From the NCBI GenBank assembly GCA_018303445.1, contig JAGVYE010000049.1, positions 1-49,356 on the forward strand: a stretch of 49,356 bases of DNA, written 5' to 3'. The position numbers were made by a program, and so were the translations under genes. Shown piece by piece: positions 16,417 to 26,400 of the stretch (within the stretch, counting starts at the first letter, position 1; each line of letters starts with the position of its first letter). The DNA comes from Candidatus Woesearchaeota archaeon (GTDB taxonomy: Archaea > Nanobdellota > Nanobdellia > Woesearchaeales > GW2011-AR9). Below the pieces are notes generated by a model. It did not search any database. It saw only the letters and a program-made list of their open reading frames with translations, and had not been told where the DNA came from.

Positions 16417-17097
16417 TTACTGCCGTTTACGTTGCAGTACGGTTTTTTCCTTTTTCTTTTTTGCCTGTGCTGATCTTTTTTTCGTCCGGACTTCTTTCTG
16501 ATGTTTTTTTATTTTTTTCCGCCTAGTTTTTTTCCGAAGGTCAAATCGCGCTAATTCTCCCTTCGTTTCTTCGATTTTTTGCGTTAATTCTTTGATCTTT
16601 CCTTTTTCGTCTTGTGTTATCAATTCCCCACATTCCGGGCAATGAAATTCAAAATCCATGGCCTGATCAAAATTTAGTCGAACACATGAATTATAGCATA
16701 CAAAGAATAATTCTCGTTTTTCATTCTCTAATTGTTCTTCTAAGCGTTGTAAAAGGTCCCTTTTCATTTTAAAACAACAGAAACGAACATTCTCCGGTTG
16801 CAAGGTCCAATAATATATATACCACCCTTTTTGCTTGTCTTTTTTCCTTGTAAATCCCACGAGATTATTATTGTAGAGCAGGTATAACATTTTTCTTATA
16901 ACTTTAATATCTTGTTTTGTTTTATTTGCTAGATCAAACTCAGAAACATTTTCCTTACCCATAAGTTCCTTAACTAAGGGGAAACCACCTTCTCCAAGAA
17001 TAAGTATCAGAATCTCTTTCATTTTCTTGTGGGTGAGGCGCATTTTGGTAGCTTTTCTGTTAGGTGGGAGTGACAACGCTTTTAAATGTTTCGCCAT
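16417..17097 (-). CDS. tfe: Transcription factor E alpha (TFE)
   Basis: About 226 residues. The N-terminal winged helix (MRLTHKK to about NNNLVGFTRK), a coiled stretch and a zinc ribbon (FVCYNSCVRL ... FHCPECG) fit TFE/TFIIE-alpha, which aids promoter opening by RNA polymerase. The first cysteine pair is spaced C-x3-C. The C-terminal 45 or so residues form an unusually Lys/Arg-rich tail. Start is uncertain: ATG 17097 is listed, ATG 17043 begins nearer the usual family start, and a TTG at 17112 is also in frame. No clear SD is seen. Confidence 0.85.
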   Translation of the reverse strand: MAKHLKALSLPPNRKATKMRLTHKKMKEILILILGEGGFPLVKELMGKENVSEFDLANKTKQDIKVIRKMLYLLYNNNLVGFTRKKDKQKGWYIYYWTLQPENVRFCCFKMKRDLLQRLEEQLENEKRELFFVCYNSCVRLNFDQAMDFEFHCPECGELITQDEKGKIKELTQKIEETKGELARFDLRKKTRRKKIKKHQKEVRTKKRSAQAKKKKEKTVLQRKRQ

Positions 17098-17201
17098 TAC
17101 GGCACAATTCAAAAAGTGAGTGATTTTCGTGTTTTTAAGAATATTTTGGAAAGATTTCTTGTTATTATTTTATCTCTTTGTCGTCGGTGGAAGCTTATAG
17201 T

Positions 17202-17615
17202 TTATCTCTCCCATATTTTTTCTTTCCCCATCAACTCTTCAACGGTTAGTCCCCTTCTTTTTGCTATCTCAATAGAAACAGCGAGATTATTTCCCGTATC
17301 TTCTAAGTCTTCAAGCATTAAAAAATACCATGGTTCTTTAGGAAATTTTACCCCCACCCATGATTCGGCGCCAAACTTTTGTGAGAAAATCCTTAATTGT
17401 TGCACCTCTTCCTTGGTAAGATACTTTTTGTAATCTTTAGTTACTTTACATTCTACGGCAATTCTTCGTATGGCGTTCCCAGCAAGGATATCCGGGGAAG
17501 GATATGGCGAAGAACCGCTTCCAGCGGCTCTTATGGCACTCCACCCCGATTCATTAAAAAGCTTAATAAGCTCCCTTTCGCCTTTTGTGCCTTTAGCTTT
17601 GGTGTTCATGCTCAT
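17202..17615 (-). CDS. hjc: Holliday junction resolvase Hjc
   Basis: A 137-residue nuclease of the archaeal Hjc family, which cuts four-way DNA junctions. The catalytic pattern is intact: KGTKGERELIKLF near the N-terminus, RAAGSGSS, then PDILAG and AVECKVTK (the PD-(D/E)xK core). Its start overlaps the upstream DUF84 gene by 4 bases (ATGA). It lies in a minus-strand cluster of nucleic-acid and nucleotide enzymes, with RadA elsewhere in the window. Confidence 0.93.
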   Translation of the reverse strand: MSMNTKAKGTKGERELIKLFNESGWSAIRAAGSGSSPYPSPDILAGNAIRRIAVECKVTKDYKKYLTKEEVQQLRIFSQKFGAESWVGVKFPKEPWYFLMLEDLEDTGNNLAVSIEIAKRRGLTVEELMGKEKIWER

Positions 17616-18154
17616 TTCTCCCGGTAAAAATCAGGGTTTAAAATAGACACTAACGCCGTTATAATGGCTGCTTTGATGTACTCCTTACGAGTCATCTTCC
17701 CCTGGGTTAAAAGTCCAATTGTCCCTTCCTCTCGGCCAATTCGTTCTCGTTCGGTAAGGCCAATAGCCTTTGTTGCTTGGTCTAGATCCATTTCTTCATG
17801 AATGATGAGACTTATCATTTTCGGCGGAATCTCAAATGCTGAACTTAGACCAATAGCATAATCATTTCCAGTATACACGACGCAAACAGTGATGTTAACA
17901 TACCTATTATTTTCAGGCAAAGGCATAATACCAGCTTCTAACCCAATACTATACCGGCAGCCTTCTTTAAATGCTGCCGTAGCTCTATTTCTTGCCCCTG
18001 CTATAGTTTCTTCTAATGAACATGGCTGCACAGAAACGCTTGAGGAAACATCTAAGCTAACTACTTCTAAGTTCTTAAATTGATCAAACTCTGAGAAGAC
18101 CTCTGTCACAGCTTCGATTTTCACTTTGTTTTGTGACCCAACGTTGATGATCAT
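17612..18154 (-). CDS. Non-canonical purine NTP phosphatase (DUF84/YjjX family)
   Basis: A 180-residue protein resembling YjjX-type inosine/xanthosine triphosphatases. It begins INVGSQNKVKIEAV and has SVQPCSLEETIAGARNRA, then SIGLEAG, and ends with a conserved region REEGTIGLLTQGKMTRKEY. These house-cleaning enzymes hydrolyse ITP/XTP so that deaminated purines do not enter nucleic acids. It is translationally coupled to hjc downstream. Confidence 0.88.
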   Translation of the reverse strand: MIINVGSQNKVKIEAVTEVFSEFDQFKNLEVVSLDVSSSVSVQPCSLEETIAGARNRATAAFKEGCRYSIGLEAGIMPLPENNRYVNITVCVVYTGNDYAIGLSSAFEIPPKMISLIIHEEMDLDQATKAIGLTERERIGREEGTIGLLTQGKMTRKEYIKAAIITALVSILNPDFYREK

Positions 18155-18188
18155 TGTCTCCTCACTTTTCAGTAGAATAATTCCTTCT

Positions 18189-19082
18189 TTATATTCGTAT
18201 TTTCATAAAATCTTCTGCTACTATTAATTCTGAAAAATACTGCTGCGCTTCTTCCTTTATTTCTGAAGAAGTTTTGTATCTTTGGCTAAGGTGAGTTATG
18301 ACTACTTTCTTGGCATTATTACTTGCAGCAATCAACGCGGCTTGCTTTACAGTAAGATGTTTTGATTTAAGAGCATGTTCCCTTAATTCATCTAGTAGAG
18401 TGCCCTCAATAATTAAAAGATCAGTTTCCTGTGCTAGTAAATCTACCCCTTGGCACTCTATAGTATCAGTGACATAACTTATATTTCTTCCTTTTACTAC
18501 GGATGAAAGATCGTTTGGATTAACTTTTCTTCCATTGACAATAACACTTTTTCCCATTTGAATCTTGCCGAGAATAGGCCCTTCTTTTAGTCCTAATTTT
18601 GTTGCTTTTGCGACGTTAATACGCCTTTTGTCTTTTTCATGAAAACGGAAACCAATACAAGGGGTAGAGTGTTTTAGAGAGTGCGCATATAACGAGAATT
18701 CATCATTTTCAAAGAAAATTCCGTTTTTTATTTCATGTACTTCATGTTCAATAATATCCTTCGCGGCAAATCCTTGCAAAAGATGTTGTAAAAAATTTTT
18801 GCTTCCAACAGGCCCATAAATAAATAATTTTTTTGCATACTGGTCTGCCCCCATTGAACTTAATAATCCAGGAATACCGAAGACATGGTCACCATGCCAA
18901 TGGCTAATACAAAGGCGAGTTATTTTCGCGGGTTTAATTCCGACAATTCTCATTTGTCTCTGAATACCTTCTCCACAATCAAAAAGAATATTTTCTTGGT
19001 GATATGAAAGTAATACCCCTGCATGATTTCGTGTTTTCGTTGGTTGCATACAACCTGTTCCTAAAAAGGTAATTTCAATCAT
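18189..19082 (-). CDS. rnz: Ribonuclease Z (tRNA 3' endonuclease)
   Basis: A 297-residue metallo-beta-lactamase-fold enzyme that removes 3' trailers from tRNA precursors. FLGTGCMQPTKTRNHAG at the N-terminus and the zinc motif SHWHGDHVFGIPGLL (HxHxDH) are diagnostic; further ligands lie in the HSLKHSTPCIGFR and YVTDTI regions and in the late VVITHLSQRY motif. Length matches short-form RNase Z. It overlaps the upstream HAD gene by 4 bases. Confidence 0.95.
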   Translation of the reverse strand: MIEITFLGTGCMQPTKTRNHAGVLLSYHQENILFDCGEGIQRQMRIVGIKPAKITRLCISHWHGDHVFGIPGLLSSMGADQYAKKLFIYGPVGSKNFLQHLLQGFAAKDIIEHEVHEIKNGIFFENDEFSLYAHSLKHSTPCIGFRFHEKDKRRINVAKATKLGLKEGPILGKIQMGKSVIVNGRKVNPNDLSSVVKGRNISYVTDTIECQGVDLLAQETDLLIIEGTLLDELREHALKSKHLTVKQAALIAASNNAKKVVITHLSQRYKTSSEIKEEAQQYFSELIVAEDFMKIRI

Positions 19083-19711
19083 AAGTGTTGTATTAATTCT
19101 TTCAGGTTATTAATTTTTGGGTTGTAGCTGCGGGTATTCTTACGATCGATAAGGATCCCCCTGATCGCCATCTTCTCTGCGGCACTCATATCACTTTCAA
19201 TACTATCGCCAACAAAAATACAGTCTTCAGGCCGTAATTCTGTCTGCTGCAAAAAAAACTTCATGAATTTCACATCCGTTTTAAGAAGGGAAAGCTGGTA
19301 AGAAAAAAACATCCTTGTAAAATAAGGCGCAAGTTTAAACCTATCCATAACTTTTGGTACGGAAAAACAATCGGTGTTAGAGACTAAGAACAGAAGGTAT
19401 TTCTGCTTTAGTTGTTGCAGAACTTCTTCTACATCGGGGTAAGGTTTTGCCAACATCCACGAGGTATTCCATACTCCGATTAATCTTTCAATCTGGTCCT
19501 CAGAACTCTCTATCCTAAATTCTCGGCATACTTGTTTGAAACCATCTTTAAGCGTCGGAAATTCTTTGGTCATGAAAACCTTCTCCATACGCACTACATA
19601 CTCGGAAAATGGCGCTTCTATTAGTAAAATATTCTTTACTTGTTTTAGCGGACTCCACGTGCCGGTTTCCACTAATGTCCCCCAAAAATCAAATATAATG
19701 GCTTTTACCAT
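19079..19711 (-). CDS. HAD-superfamily hydrolase with Trp in motif I
   Basis: A 210-residue HAD hydrolase with cap domain. Motif I is FDFWGTL, so the nucleophile Asp is present but the usual second Asp (general acid/base) is Trp. Motif II is VSNTD, the motif III Lys lies in LLKTD, and motif IV is VGDSIESDMSAA with GILIDR after it. Such substitutions occur in HAD subgroups with altered chemistry, so substrate and even phosphatase activity are open. It is coupled to rnz by an ATGA overlap. Confidence 0.85.
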   Translation of the reverse strand: MVKAIIFDFWGTLVETGTWSPLKQVKNILLIEAPFSEYVVRMEKVFMTKEFPTLKDGFKQVCREFRIESSEDQIERLIGVWNTSWMLAKPYPDVEEVLQQLKQKYLLFLVSNTDCFSVPKVMDRFKLAPYFTRMFFSYQLSLLKTDVKFMKFFLQQTELRPEDCIFVGDSIESDMSAAEKMAIRGILIDRKNTRSYNPKINNLKELIQHL

Positions 19712-19844
19712 TTATCAACATCCTGCCAAGAAAGTTCCGTTTATTTATAATTTCTTATTTATATTTCTAACGTAAGATTCTTACCATCGATCAACCCAAT
19801 TGCGTCTAATCTGAAACTCTCAGCTCAAATCAAAATCAACCCCT

Positions 19845-19858
19845 AAATATTTATAATC
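19845..19858 (+). promoter_or_regulatory. TATA box of tyrS
   Basis: AAATATTTATAATC is centred 28 nt upstream of the tyrS ATG at 19880, so the transcript is predicted to be leaderless. Confidence 0.6.
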
Positions 19859-19879
19859 TCTCCTATTTTCTCTCCGTTT

Positions 19880-20956
19880 ATGACTCCTGAAGAAAAGTTA
19901 GAACTCATTAAACAGGTTGGTGAGGAAATCGTTTCTGAAGAAGAACTTCTTGAACTTCTCAAAACGAAGAAAAATCTTATCGCTTATGATGGGTTTGAAC
20001 CTTCGGGAAAAATCCACATTGCCCAAGGTCTTCTTCGTGCTATAAACGTTAATAAAATGACCAAAGCAGGAGTTAAATTTAAGATGTGGGTTGCCGATTG
20101 GCATGCTTGGGCGAATAATAAAATGGGTGGCGATTTGGAGAAAATTCAAACCATCGGAAAGTATTTCATTGAAGTATGGAAATCCTGTGGAATGGATTTA
20201 AAGAATGTTGAGTTTGTCTGGGCTAGCGAAGCTATGGGTAAGAAGGAATATTGGAAAATTGTCATGCAAATTGCTCGCCATACTACTCTCAACCGTATCT
20301 TACGAACAACTCAGATTATGGGGCGGTCGGAATCTGATACTCTACAGGCATCTCAAATATTTTATCCCTGTATGCAAGCAGCCGATATATTTTATTTGAA
20401 AGCTGACATCTGCCAATTAGGCATGGATCAACGAAAAGTTAATGTTTTGGCGAGGGAGTTAGGACCTAAATTAGGATACTGGAAGCCAGTGATCGTTAGT
20501 CATCATATGCTTATGGGCTTAACAGAACCAGTTTCTAAGGAAAAAGACACTAAAGAAAGGGCTATTGAATTAAAAATGTCTAAGTCGAGACCAGAGACAG
20601 CTATTTTCATGACTGATTCTGAAGAAGAAATTAAAACTAAATTTAAAAAAGCTTATTGTCCTGAAAAACAAGTTCAAGACAATCCTGTATTAGAATATTG
20701 TAAATATATTCTCTTTGAGAAAGTACCTCTTTTTAAGATTGAACGGCCTCAAAAATATGGGGGGAGCATAACCTTCCTTTCTTACCATCAATTAGAAGAA
20801 GCTTTCCTCACAGGTGGCGTTCACCCCATGGACCTTAAAAACGCCACGGCCTTTTATATTAACCAGTTCTTGGAACCGGTTCGAGAACATTTTAAGAAGA
20901 CTTCTTCTGCCAAAGAACTAAAAAAATTGGTTGAGAGTTACGAAATTACGCGTTAA
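19880..20956 (+). CDS. tyrS: Tyrosyl-tRNA synthetase, archaeal/eukaryotic type
   Basis: A 358-residue class I synthetase charging tRNA-Tyr. It has YDGFEPSGKIHIAQG (HIGH-like motif), MWVADWHAWANN, the tyrosine-pocket region ASQIFYPCMQAADIFY, QLGMDQRKVN and the KMSKS loop ELKMSKSRPETAIF. Length and the short C-terminal domain fit the archaeal type. It ends one base before the stop of the convergent M16 peptidase gene. Confidence 0.95.
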   Translation: MTPEEKLELIKQVGEEIVSEEELLELLKTKKNLIAYDGFEPSGKIHIAQGLLRAINVNKMTKAGVKFKMWVADWHAWANNKMGGDLEKIQTIGKYFIEVWKSCGMDLKNVEFVWASEAMGKKEYWKIVMQIARHTTLNRILRTTQIMGRSESDTLQASQIFYPCMQAADIFYLKADICQLGMDQRKVNVLARELGPKLGYWKPVIVSHHMLMGLTEPVSKEKDTKERAIELKMSKSRPETAIFMTDSEEEIKTKFKKAYCPEKQVQDNPVLEYCKYILFEKVPLFKIERPQKYGGSITFLSYHQLEEAFLTGGVHPMDLKNATAFYINQFLEPVREHFKKTSSAKELKKLVESYEITR

Positions 20957-22159
20957 TCACTTTCCTTCTAAAACCACCATGGTGTACTTTTTAAAATACC
21001 GCTGTGCTGCTTTTTGTACATCCAGGCAGGTAACTTTACGTATCTTTATTAAAAAGTCTTCCATTAATTTAAAATCACCTACTTGCTCCCAAAACAAGAG
21101 TTGATCCGCTACTTTCTGTGCGTCTTCAAGTTCTAGAAGATAACTTCCCTCTACGAAATCTTTCGCCTCCTGTAAGTCTTTTTCAGAGATAGTTTGCAAT
21201 TTTTGCAGTTCTTTTAAGATTAGTTTCCGCACTAAATAAATATTCTTTTTATCTATGCTGGCATATACGGCAAAATAACCAAAACTCACTTCTCCAATAT
21301 TTTGTGTTCCAACATCATAAGCTAATCCTCGCTTGCTCCTGATTTCTGTAAACATTCTTCCGCTTTGACCTCTTCCTAAAATTCCGTTAATAATTTCAAA
21401 AACACAGGAATCATAATGGGAACGCGGAATAGTTTTAAAACCAAGAACGGTGTAGGTATTGGCGATTTTTCTCTTTTCTTTTGCTAATGCAATCTTGGTA
21501 GATTTTTGTTCTATAATTTTGAATTTCTTCGGTGAGATTCCTTTTTTCATCTTAAAGCGTTCTTCAATTGGTTTTCTCCATTTAGAAACATCACCGACAA
21601 CGGAAATACTTATATTATTGGGGACGTAATATTTGTTAAAATAATCGACAATTTTCTCTCGTGTTATGGCCCGTATTACTTCTTTATTGCCGTAAGTAGG
21701 ATAACGGCAAGGGTGTTTTATGAAAAGATTTCGTTGCAGGAAAAGCCACTGGTAAAAACGCGGCTCGTCATTAATCATATCAATTTCTTTTAGAATAATT
21801 TTTTTTTCCCTGGCAATATGCTCAACATTAAATAAAGAATTTTGCAAAATATCGGCAAGAATGGTTACCGCCTTACGATAATATTTCTTAAGAACTTTAA
21901 TATAGAAACAAGTGCGTTCATTTGTAGTATAGGCGTTAAAATCTCCCCCAATACTCTCTATTTCATTTGATATCGCAAGATTTGTTGGACGTGAAGTCGT
22001 TCCTTCAAAAAGGAGGTGTTCGAGGAAATGTGATATTCCTTGCTCAGCAATGGTCTCATCATTACTACCAACATTAACAAGTACTTCAATCACTACAATA
22101 TTCCCTGGTTTATGTTCGCGAATGATCTTTAGCCCATTTGCTAAGACGACTTTTTGCAT
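20957..22159 (-). CDS. M16 family zinc peptidase
   Basis: A 400-residue pitrilysin/processing-peptidase-like protein. It has the inverted zinc motif HFLEHLLFEGT (HxxEH) with GSNDE just before it, the downstream Glu region KKIILKEIDMINDEP, and in the second half the Arg/Tyr pair in SKRGLAYDVG, so both halves of an M16B unit are there. M16 peptidases are mostly bacterial or organellar, so an origin by transfer is possible. Substrate unknown. No signal peptide, so probably cytoplasmic. Confidence 0.9.
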   Translation of the reverse strand: MQKVVLANGLKIIREHKPGNIVVIEVLVNVGSNDETIAEQGISHFLEHLLFEGTTSRPTNLAISNEIESIGGDFNAYTTNERTCFYIKVLKKYYRKAVTILADILQNSLFNVEHIAREKKIILKEIDMINDEPRFYQWLFLQRNLFIKHPCRYPTYGNKEVIRAITREKIVDYFNKYYVPNNISISVVGDVSKWRKPIEERFKMKKGISPKKFKIIEQKSTKIALAKEKRKIANTYTVLGFKTIPRSHYDSCVFEIINGILGRGQSGRMFTEIRSKRGLAYDVGTQNIGEVSFGYFAVYASIDKKNIYLVRKLILKELQKLQTISEKDLQEAKDFVEGSYLLELEDAQKVADQLLFWEQVGDFKLMEDFLIKIRKVTCLDVQKAAQRYFKKYTMVVLEGK

Positions 22160-22253
22160 CCTAAGAGTATTTATGGTCTGATTTATAAGGATTTTGAAAG
22201 AGAAGAAAGAAGAGAAGTGGTGACAGTGGCCGTTTAGTCTTTACTAACAAAAA

Positions 22254-22264
22254 GATTATAATCC
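22254..22264 (+). promoter_or_regulatory. TATA box at the head of the surface-protein cluster
   Basis: GATTATAATCC is centred 29 nt before the ATG at 22287, predicting a leaderless transcript for the first gene of the cluster. Confidence 0.45.
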
Positions 22265-22286
22265 AAGAAGTTCTTCTATATATTCT

Positions 22287-23399
22287 ATGATGAAAAGAGG
22301 CTTATTATATCTACTTATAATAGCGTTTTTTGTCTTTTTTATTCGTTCTACTGTCGCTCAAACAGGCTGTTTCCTTTATGAAGGAAGCCCTTTCTATTGT
22401 CAAGAAATATCCCCTGTTCAGGCTGATCAGGAATGTAGCTTTTCTGACGATTGCCTACTTTCCAGAGTTTTTCTGGAAAACCAGCGTTGTGAAATGCAGG
22501 CTTCTTGCGAAAAAATTCTCTGCAAAAGTTCCTGCCAAAAGGAATTCATTGCCCGCTGTGTCGCTGGCGGAGTTCCTGTCGGGAAAGAGCAAGAATGGTG
22601 TTCACCAGGCTGTTGCCAAATTCCCGGAAGCAATTGCGAGTTTAAAGGAAATAAATGGTTGTGTGAAATCAGCGTTTTGAATAGTGGAAAAAGTACCTTT
22701 CAGTTTACTCCCATGAACCAGGAGCAATGTTTTACTCATTGCCAAACCCCAGCACCTTTGACGACTGTAGAACAAGTTGTGAAAGCGTCTTCTATAATTT
22801 CTTCCCCTCCTCTAGTTATCAATCAGTCTTCTCGCAATGGATCTAGAACATTAGAAACAAGAGCGTTAAAAAATAATAATTCAGAATCGCCTTTTCTCAT
22901 TTTTCTCTTAATATTTATCGCTCTTTTTCTCATTTTTCTCTTTTATGTTTTGTTACGGAAGCTGGATTTAAAAAATAAAAGAAGATTTCATTTCACAGTA
23001 AGACGGGAGTTTCCTTTTCCCAGAATTTTTTCTCCTTTTTCTTCTAATCCGGAAGTTCAACAGCATCTCCGAAAGATACGGGAACAACATGATCATAAAT
23101 CAAAGGAAAATCAACGAGAATATCTCTTAGCAAAGTTTGGGAAGGACACAAACTTAAAATATCGGGTTGAAAGTGAAGAGTTCCGGCGCTTGAGGCACTT
23201 AGTAAAATATTATGGAAAGCAGCAAAAATCATTAACAAAGGAGGAAAAGAACCTCTTTAGGCGTCTTGAAGAGGTGATCCATCCTCAACAATCTCCTTCG
23301 CTGGGAAGCAATGGGAAGGAAATGAAAGTGCAGAAAACCACTGCAGAAGAACGGAGAAAAATTTTCTCTCGTTTGGAGCAACTAAGCTCCCAAAAATAG
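22287..23399 (+). CDS. Cysteine-rich surface protein with single TM and cytoplasmic tail (short paralog)
   Basis: 370 residues. Signal peptide (about 1-25, ending TVAQT), an extracellular module with 16 cysteines (about 26-155), a Ser/Thr/Asn-rich stretch, one transmembrane segment (about 205-227) and a basic cytoplasmic tail of about 140 residues ending IFSRLEQLS. The order and spacing of the 16 cysteines match the N-terminal module of the giant protein encoded next, and the tails are also similar, so the two are paralogs. A role in the same envelope structure is likely. I recognise no named family. Confidence 0.8.
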   Translation: MMKRGLLYLLIIAFFVFFIRSTVAQTGCFLYEGSPFYCQEISPVQADQECSFSDDCLLSRVFLENQRCEMQASCEKILCKSSCQKEFIARCVAGGVPVGKEQEWCSPGCCQIPGSNCEFKGNKWLCEISVLNSGKSTFQFTPMNQEQCFTHCQTPAPLTTVEQVVKASSIISSPPLVINQSSRNGSRTLETRALKNNNSESPFLIFLLIFIALFLIFLFYVLLRKLDLKNKRRFHFTVRREFPFPRIFSPFSSNPEVQQHLRKIREQHDHKSKENQREYLLAKFGKDTNLKYRVESEEFRRLRHLVKYYGKQQKSLTKEEKNLFRRLEEVIHPQQSPSLGSNGKEMKVQKTTAEERRKIFSRLEQLSSQK

Positions 23400-23418
23400 T
23401 GTCTCTTATTCTCGGAAG

Positions 23419-23429
23419 CTTTATAAACG
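23419..23429 (+). promoter_or_regulatory. TATA box of the giant surface protein gene
   Basis: CTTTATAAACG lies about 32 nt upstream of the ATG at 23456. This supports that start rather than an in-frame GTG at 23399 and suggests an internal promoter in the cluster. Confidence 0.45.
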
Positions 23430-23455
23430 TTAAGAATTTTATTTATACCCAGAGT

Positions 23456-26400
23456 ATGAAACGACAAAAAAGAGGTTTTTTAGTAGAGGTAGTTTTATTT
23501 CTCTTAGTTTTAAGTGCTTTGGTTAGCGGTCAAACAATTAGTGGCAGAGGATGTTATACTTTCTTAGAATCAAATCTTTATTGCCAGCAACTAGAAGCAG
23601 GAGAAGTGCAAGCTGATTGTCGTTCTTTCCCAAATTGTGATGCTTCTCAAGAATTTGTTCCTGGCTCTGATTGTTCTGATGTTCCGGAGTGTGAAATGAT
23701 TACTTGTAATGTCGATTGTCAGGAATATCCTTTCGGAAAATGTCAGCAGTTGGGTCTGGATCAAGGTGGTCCGGCAGGGCAGCCAGTAAGTGATGCCGAG
23801 TATAATCTTTGGTGCAGTGAAGGCTGTTGTACTTTTCCTTTATCGATAACGGGAAATACGTTCTGCCAGTTTCGCTTAAATAACTATGCTTGTGCGTTAC
23901 GTGCGCAACAATCCGGGGTGCAAAATCCTACTTTTGTTACAGGAGTGTCAGTTGAACAATGTTTAAATACAATTTGCAACGCAGGAGTACAGTTTGGAAC
24001 AGTACAAGGTGTTATTAAGAGTTCTGAGGGGGGTCATCTCGCCAGTGCCACCATAACACTCGAAGGAAAAGGAATGGAAACAGTTTCTCAAGCGGATGGG
24101 CGATATTTTTTTCCCCAGCTCACTCCAGGTACGTATCAATTTCGTGTTACCGTTCTTCAGCATTTACCTGCCAGCGTTACAATTTCTCTTAATCCTGGAG
24201 AGCAAAAAGAACTAAACTTTACATTGCAGATGATAACTGGTACGGGGCAAATTTCAGGAGCAGTTTCAACTTCGGGCCGAAATCTCGAAGGCGTTACTGT
24301 TTCTTGGGAAGGGATTACTCGAGGACAGACCCTTACGAATGCAAATGGACAGTTTACAATCCGTGATTTACCCCCTGGTGAATATGTTTTTAAAGCTAGT
24401 AAAATTGGTTATGTGCAAAAAGAGCAGCGTCGCAACATTGTGGCAGGCGATGCGATTTCAAATTTTGATTTTAGTCTTACCCCGGTAGCTTTTCAAGGAG
24501 TTCAAGGGGCTGTTTATATGGATTCAAACATGAATCAGCGTTTTGATGAAAGTATTGACCAACCTCTTCCAGCCTCCAGCATCTACATTGATGCACGATT
24601 TCGGGGCTTTTCAAAACATCCAGATGGATCTTTTTCTATAGCCCTAGATAAGGGAGGAGATCATATGATCAAAGCTGTTTATGGAACGTACACTTCTGAA
24701 GAACTACCTTTTGTGGTTGTACAAGGGCAAAGTGCAGGCCCTTATGTCCTCTTTTTAACAGAGCTTAAAGGCGAATGTTCAGAATCCGGCACAGAGAAGA
24801 ACGTAGAGCAATTTTCTCTTCTTCATGTTCCTGGAAAGGAGGTGATGCGTCTAGAATGGCGAAAACCATGTTTAGAAGTTTTAGGATATGAAATTGTCAA
24901 GAAGAAAAATGGTATCTTGGAAATGTCTTTTTCTGCGTCACACACTCAAAATACCTTTTTTGACGACCGGGTAAATTGGGGCGAGTCTTATAGCTATGAA
25001 ATCGTTGCTTTTTACGATAACAATAGGCGATCGCCAGTACCTACAGTCCAAACCATGACCTTAGGCGATGCTCGTTGCGAAAAATATTATCATGATGATA
25101 CGGGATGGGAATCTTTTTGCCTTACAGAAGATCGCAAGAAAGTTTTTACATGCAGTGATCAAAATCAGTTACAAGCGAGAGACTGTTCTGCGCTTGATAC
25201 AACTGGCAGTGCGCATTTTTGCGCAAGAACAAGTCCACGCGCTGCTGATTGTAAGGATAGTGGTATTTGTTCACAGCTCGATGCCGAACCTTTCGGGCTG
25301 TACCATACGAAAGATGGGTGTTATGGAACGAGTGCGCCTGAGAGGGGAAAGGCTGTAAATTTTTGTTACTTTGACGCAACACGTACGATTGTAGATGCCT
25401 GCAGCAGTTGTGCAACAATAAAAAACTGCTTTGAGTATCAGAGTAAAGAAGCCTGTGAAATAAACAGTTGTTTAGGAACCTCTTGTTTGTGGATAGACAG
25501 TGCTGGCAATAGTCAAGATGTTCCTCTGGTTGACTATAGTGTTTTATTTCCCGGCTTGCAAATTCCACAAACAGTTACAAGAGAAACAGGAACTGGGTAT
25601 TGCGTAGAAGAAGAATATGAGAAAGACGACATGTGCGCGTTATGTAGTCCAAATGGAGAATTGTTTGAAAATTATTATTGCACTGCCCAAGTGTGTGCAA
25701 ACCTAGGGCGATGTTTCTCTAATCCTACTTCTGAGGGATTGCCTTTGAGTTTCTGCCAAGCCTGCGGAGCTATGCCCACACGTGAAAATAATTGTTATGC
25801 CTACAATACCGAATTAGAATGTACCAGTGGGCGGCCCATCAGTATGGAAAAAAGCGTTCTTACCTTATCTTTAGATCAATGTGAGTGGGGAAGGTGTGCC
25901 TGGGACAATCCCGACGGGATGGGCAGTTGTTTTAAAGATGGAGATGCCAATGGAAAAGATGATTGTGCTGATGCGGCATTTAGCGATGCACAAAAAGCGG
26001 CTTGCCGTATTGATAACAGCGCCCCACAAACAACACTGGTAACAGAAGATATCCCCGTGATCTCAACTGCATCAGAGAAAGTTAAATTCCGTGGAAATGA
26101 TGCTGCACATGAAGATAAAAAGCAGCAGAGCGCGTTGCGGACTTTATACTATTGTTTACTGAGCAGTGAAGCACCAGAAGAGTGTACACCGGAGAGTTTC
26201 ATAGAATTTCCATTTCCAGGGAAAACAAGTGATGAAATGATTGAACTTAATCTTCTTGCTTCCCCTTTTCTTCAAGGAAAGCAAATCCCTGGCGAAACTT
26301 ATACCGTGCGCTTCTATTCTAAGGATTTCTTTTATAATCAAGAAAAAGTGCAAACAGCTTCTATATTTATTGATAATGCTCCTCCTTCTTTTTCAATAAA

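Noticed and set aside
25146-25568. 140-codon minus-strand frame in the giant surface gene
   Set aside because: Composition mirrors the Cys-rich coding strand; antisense shadow.
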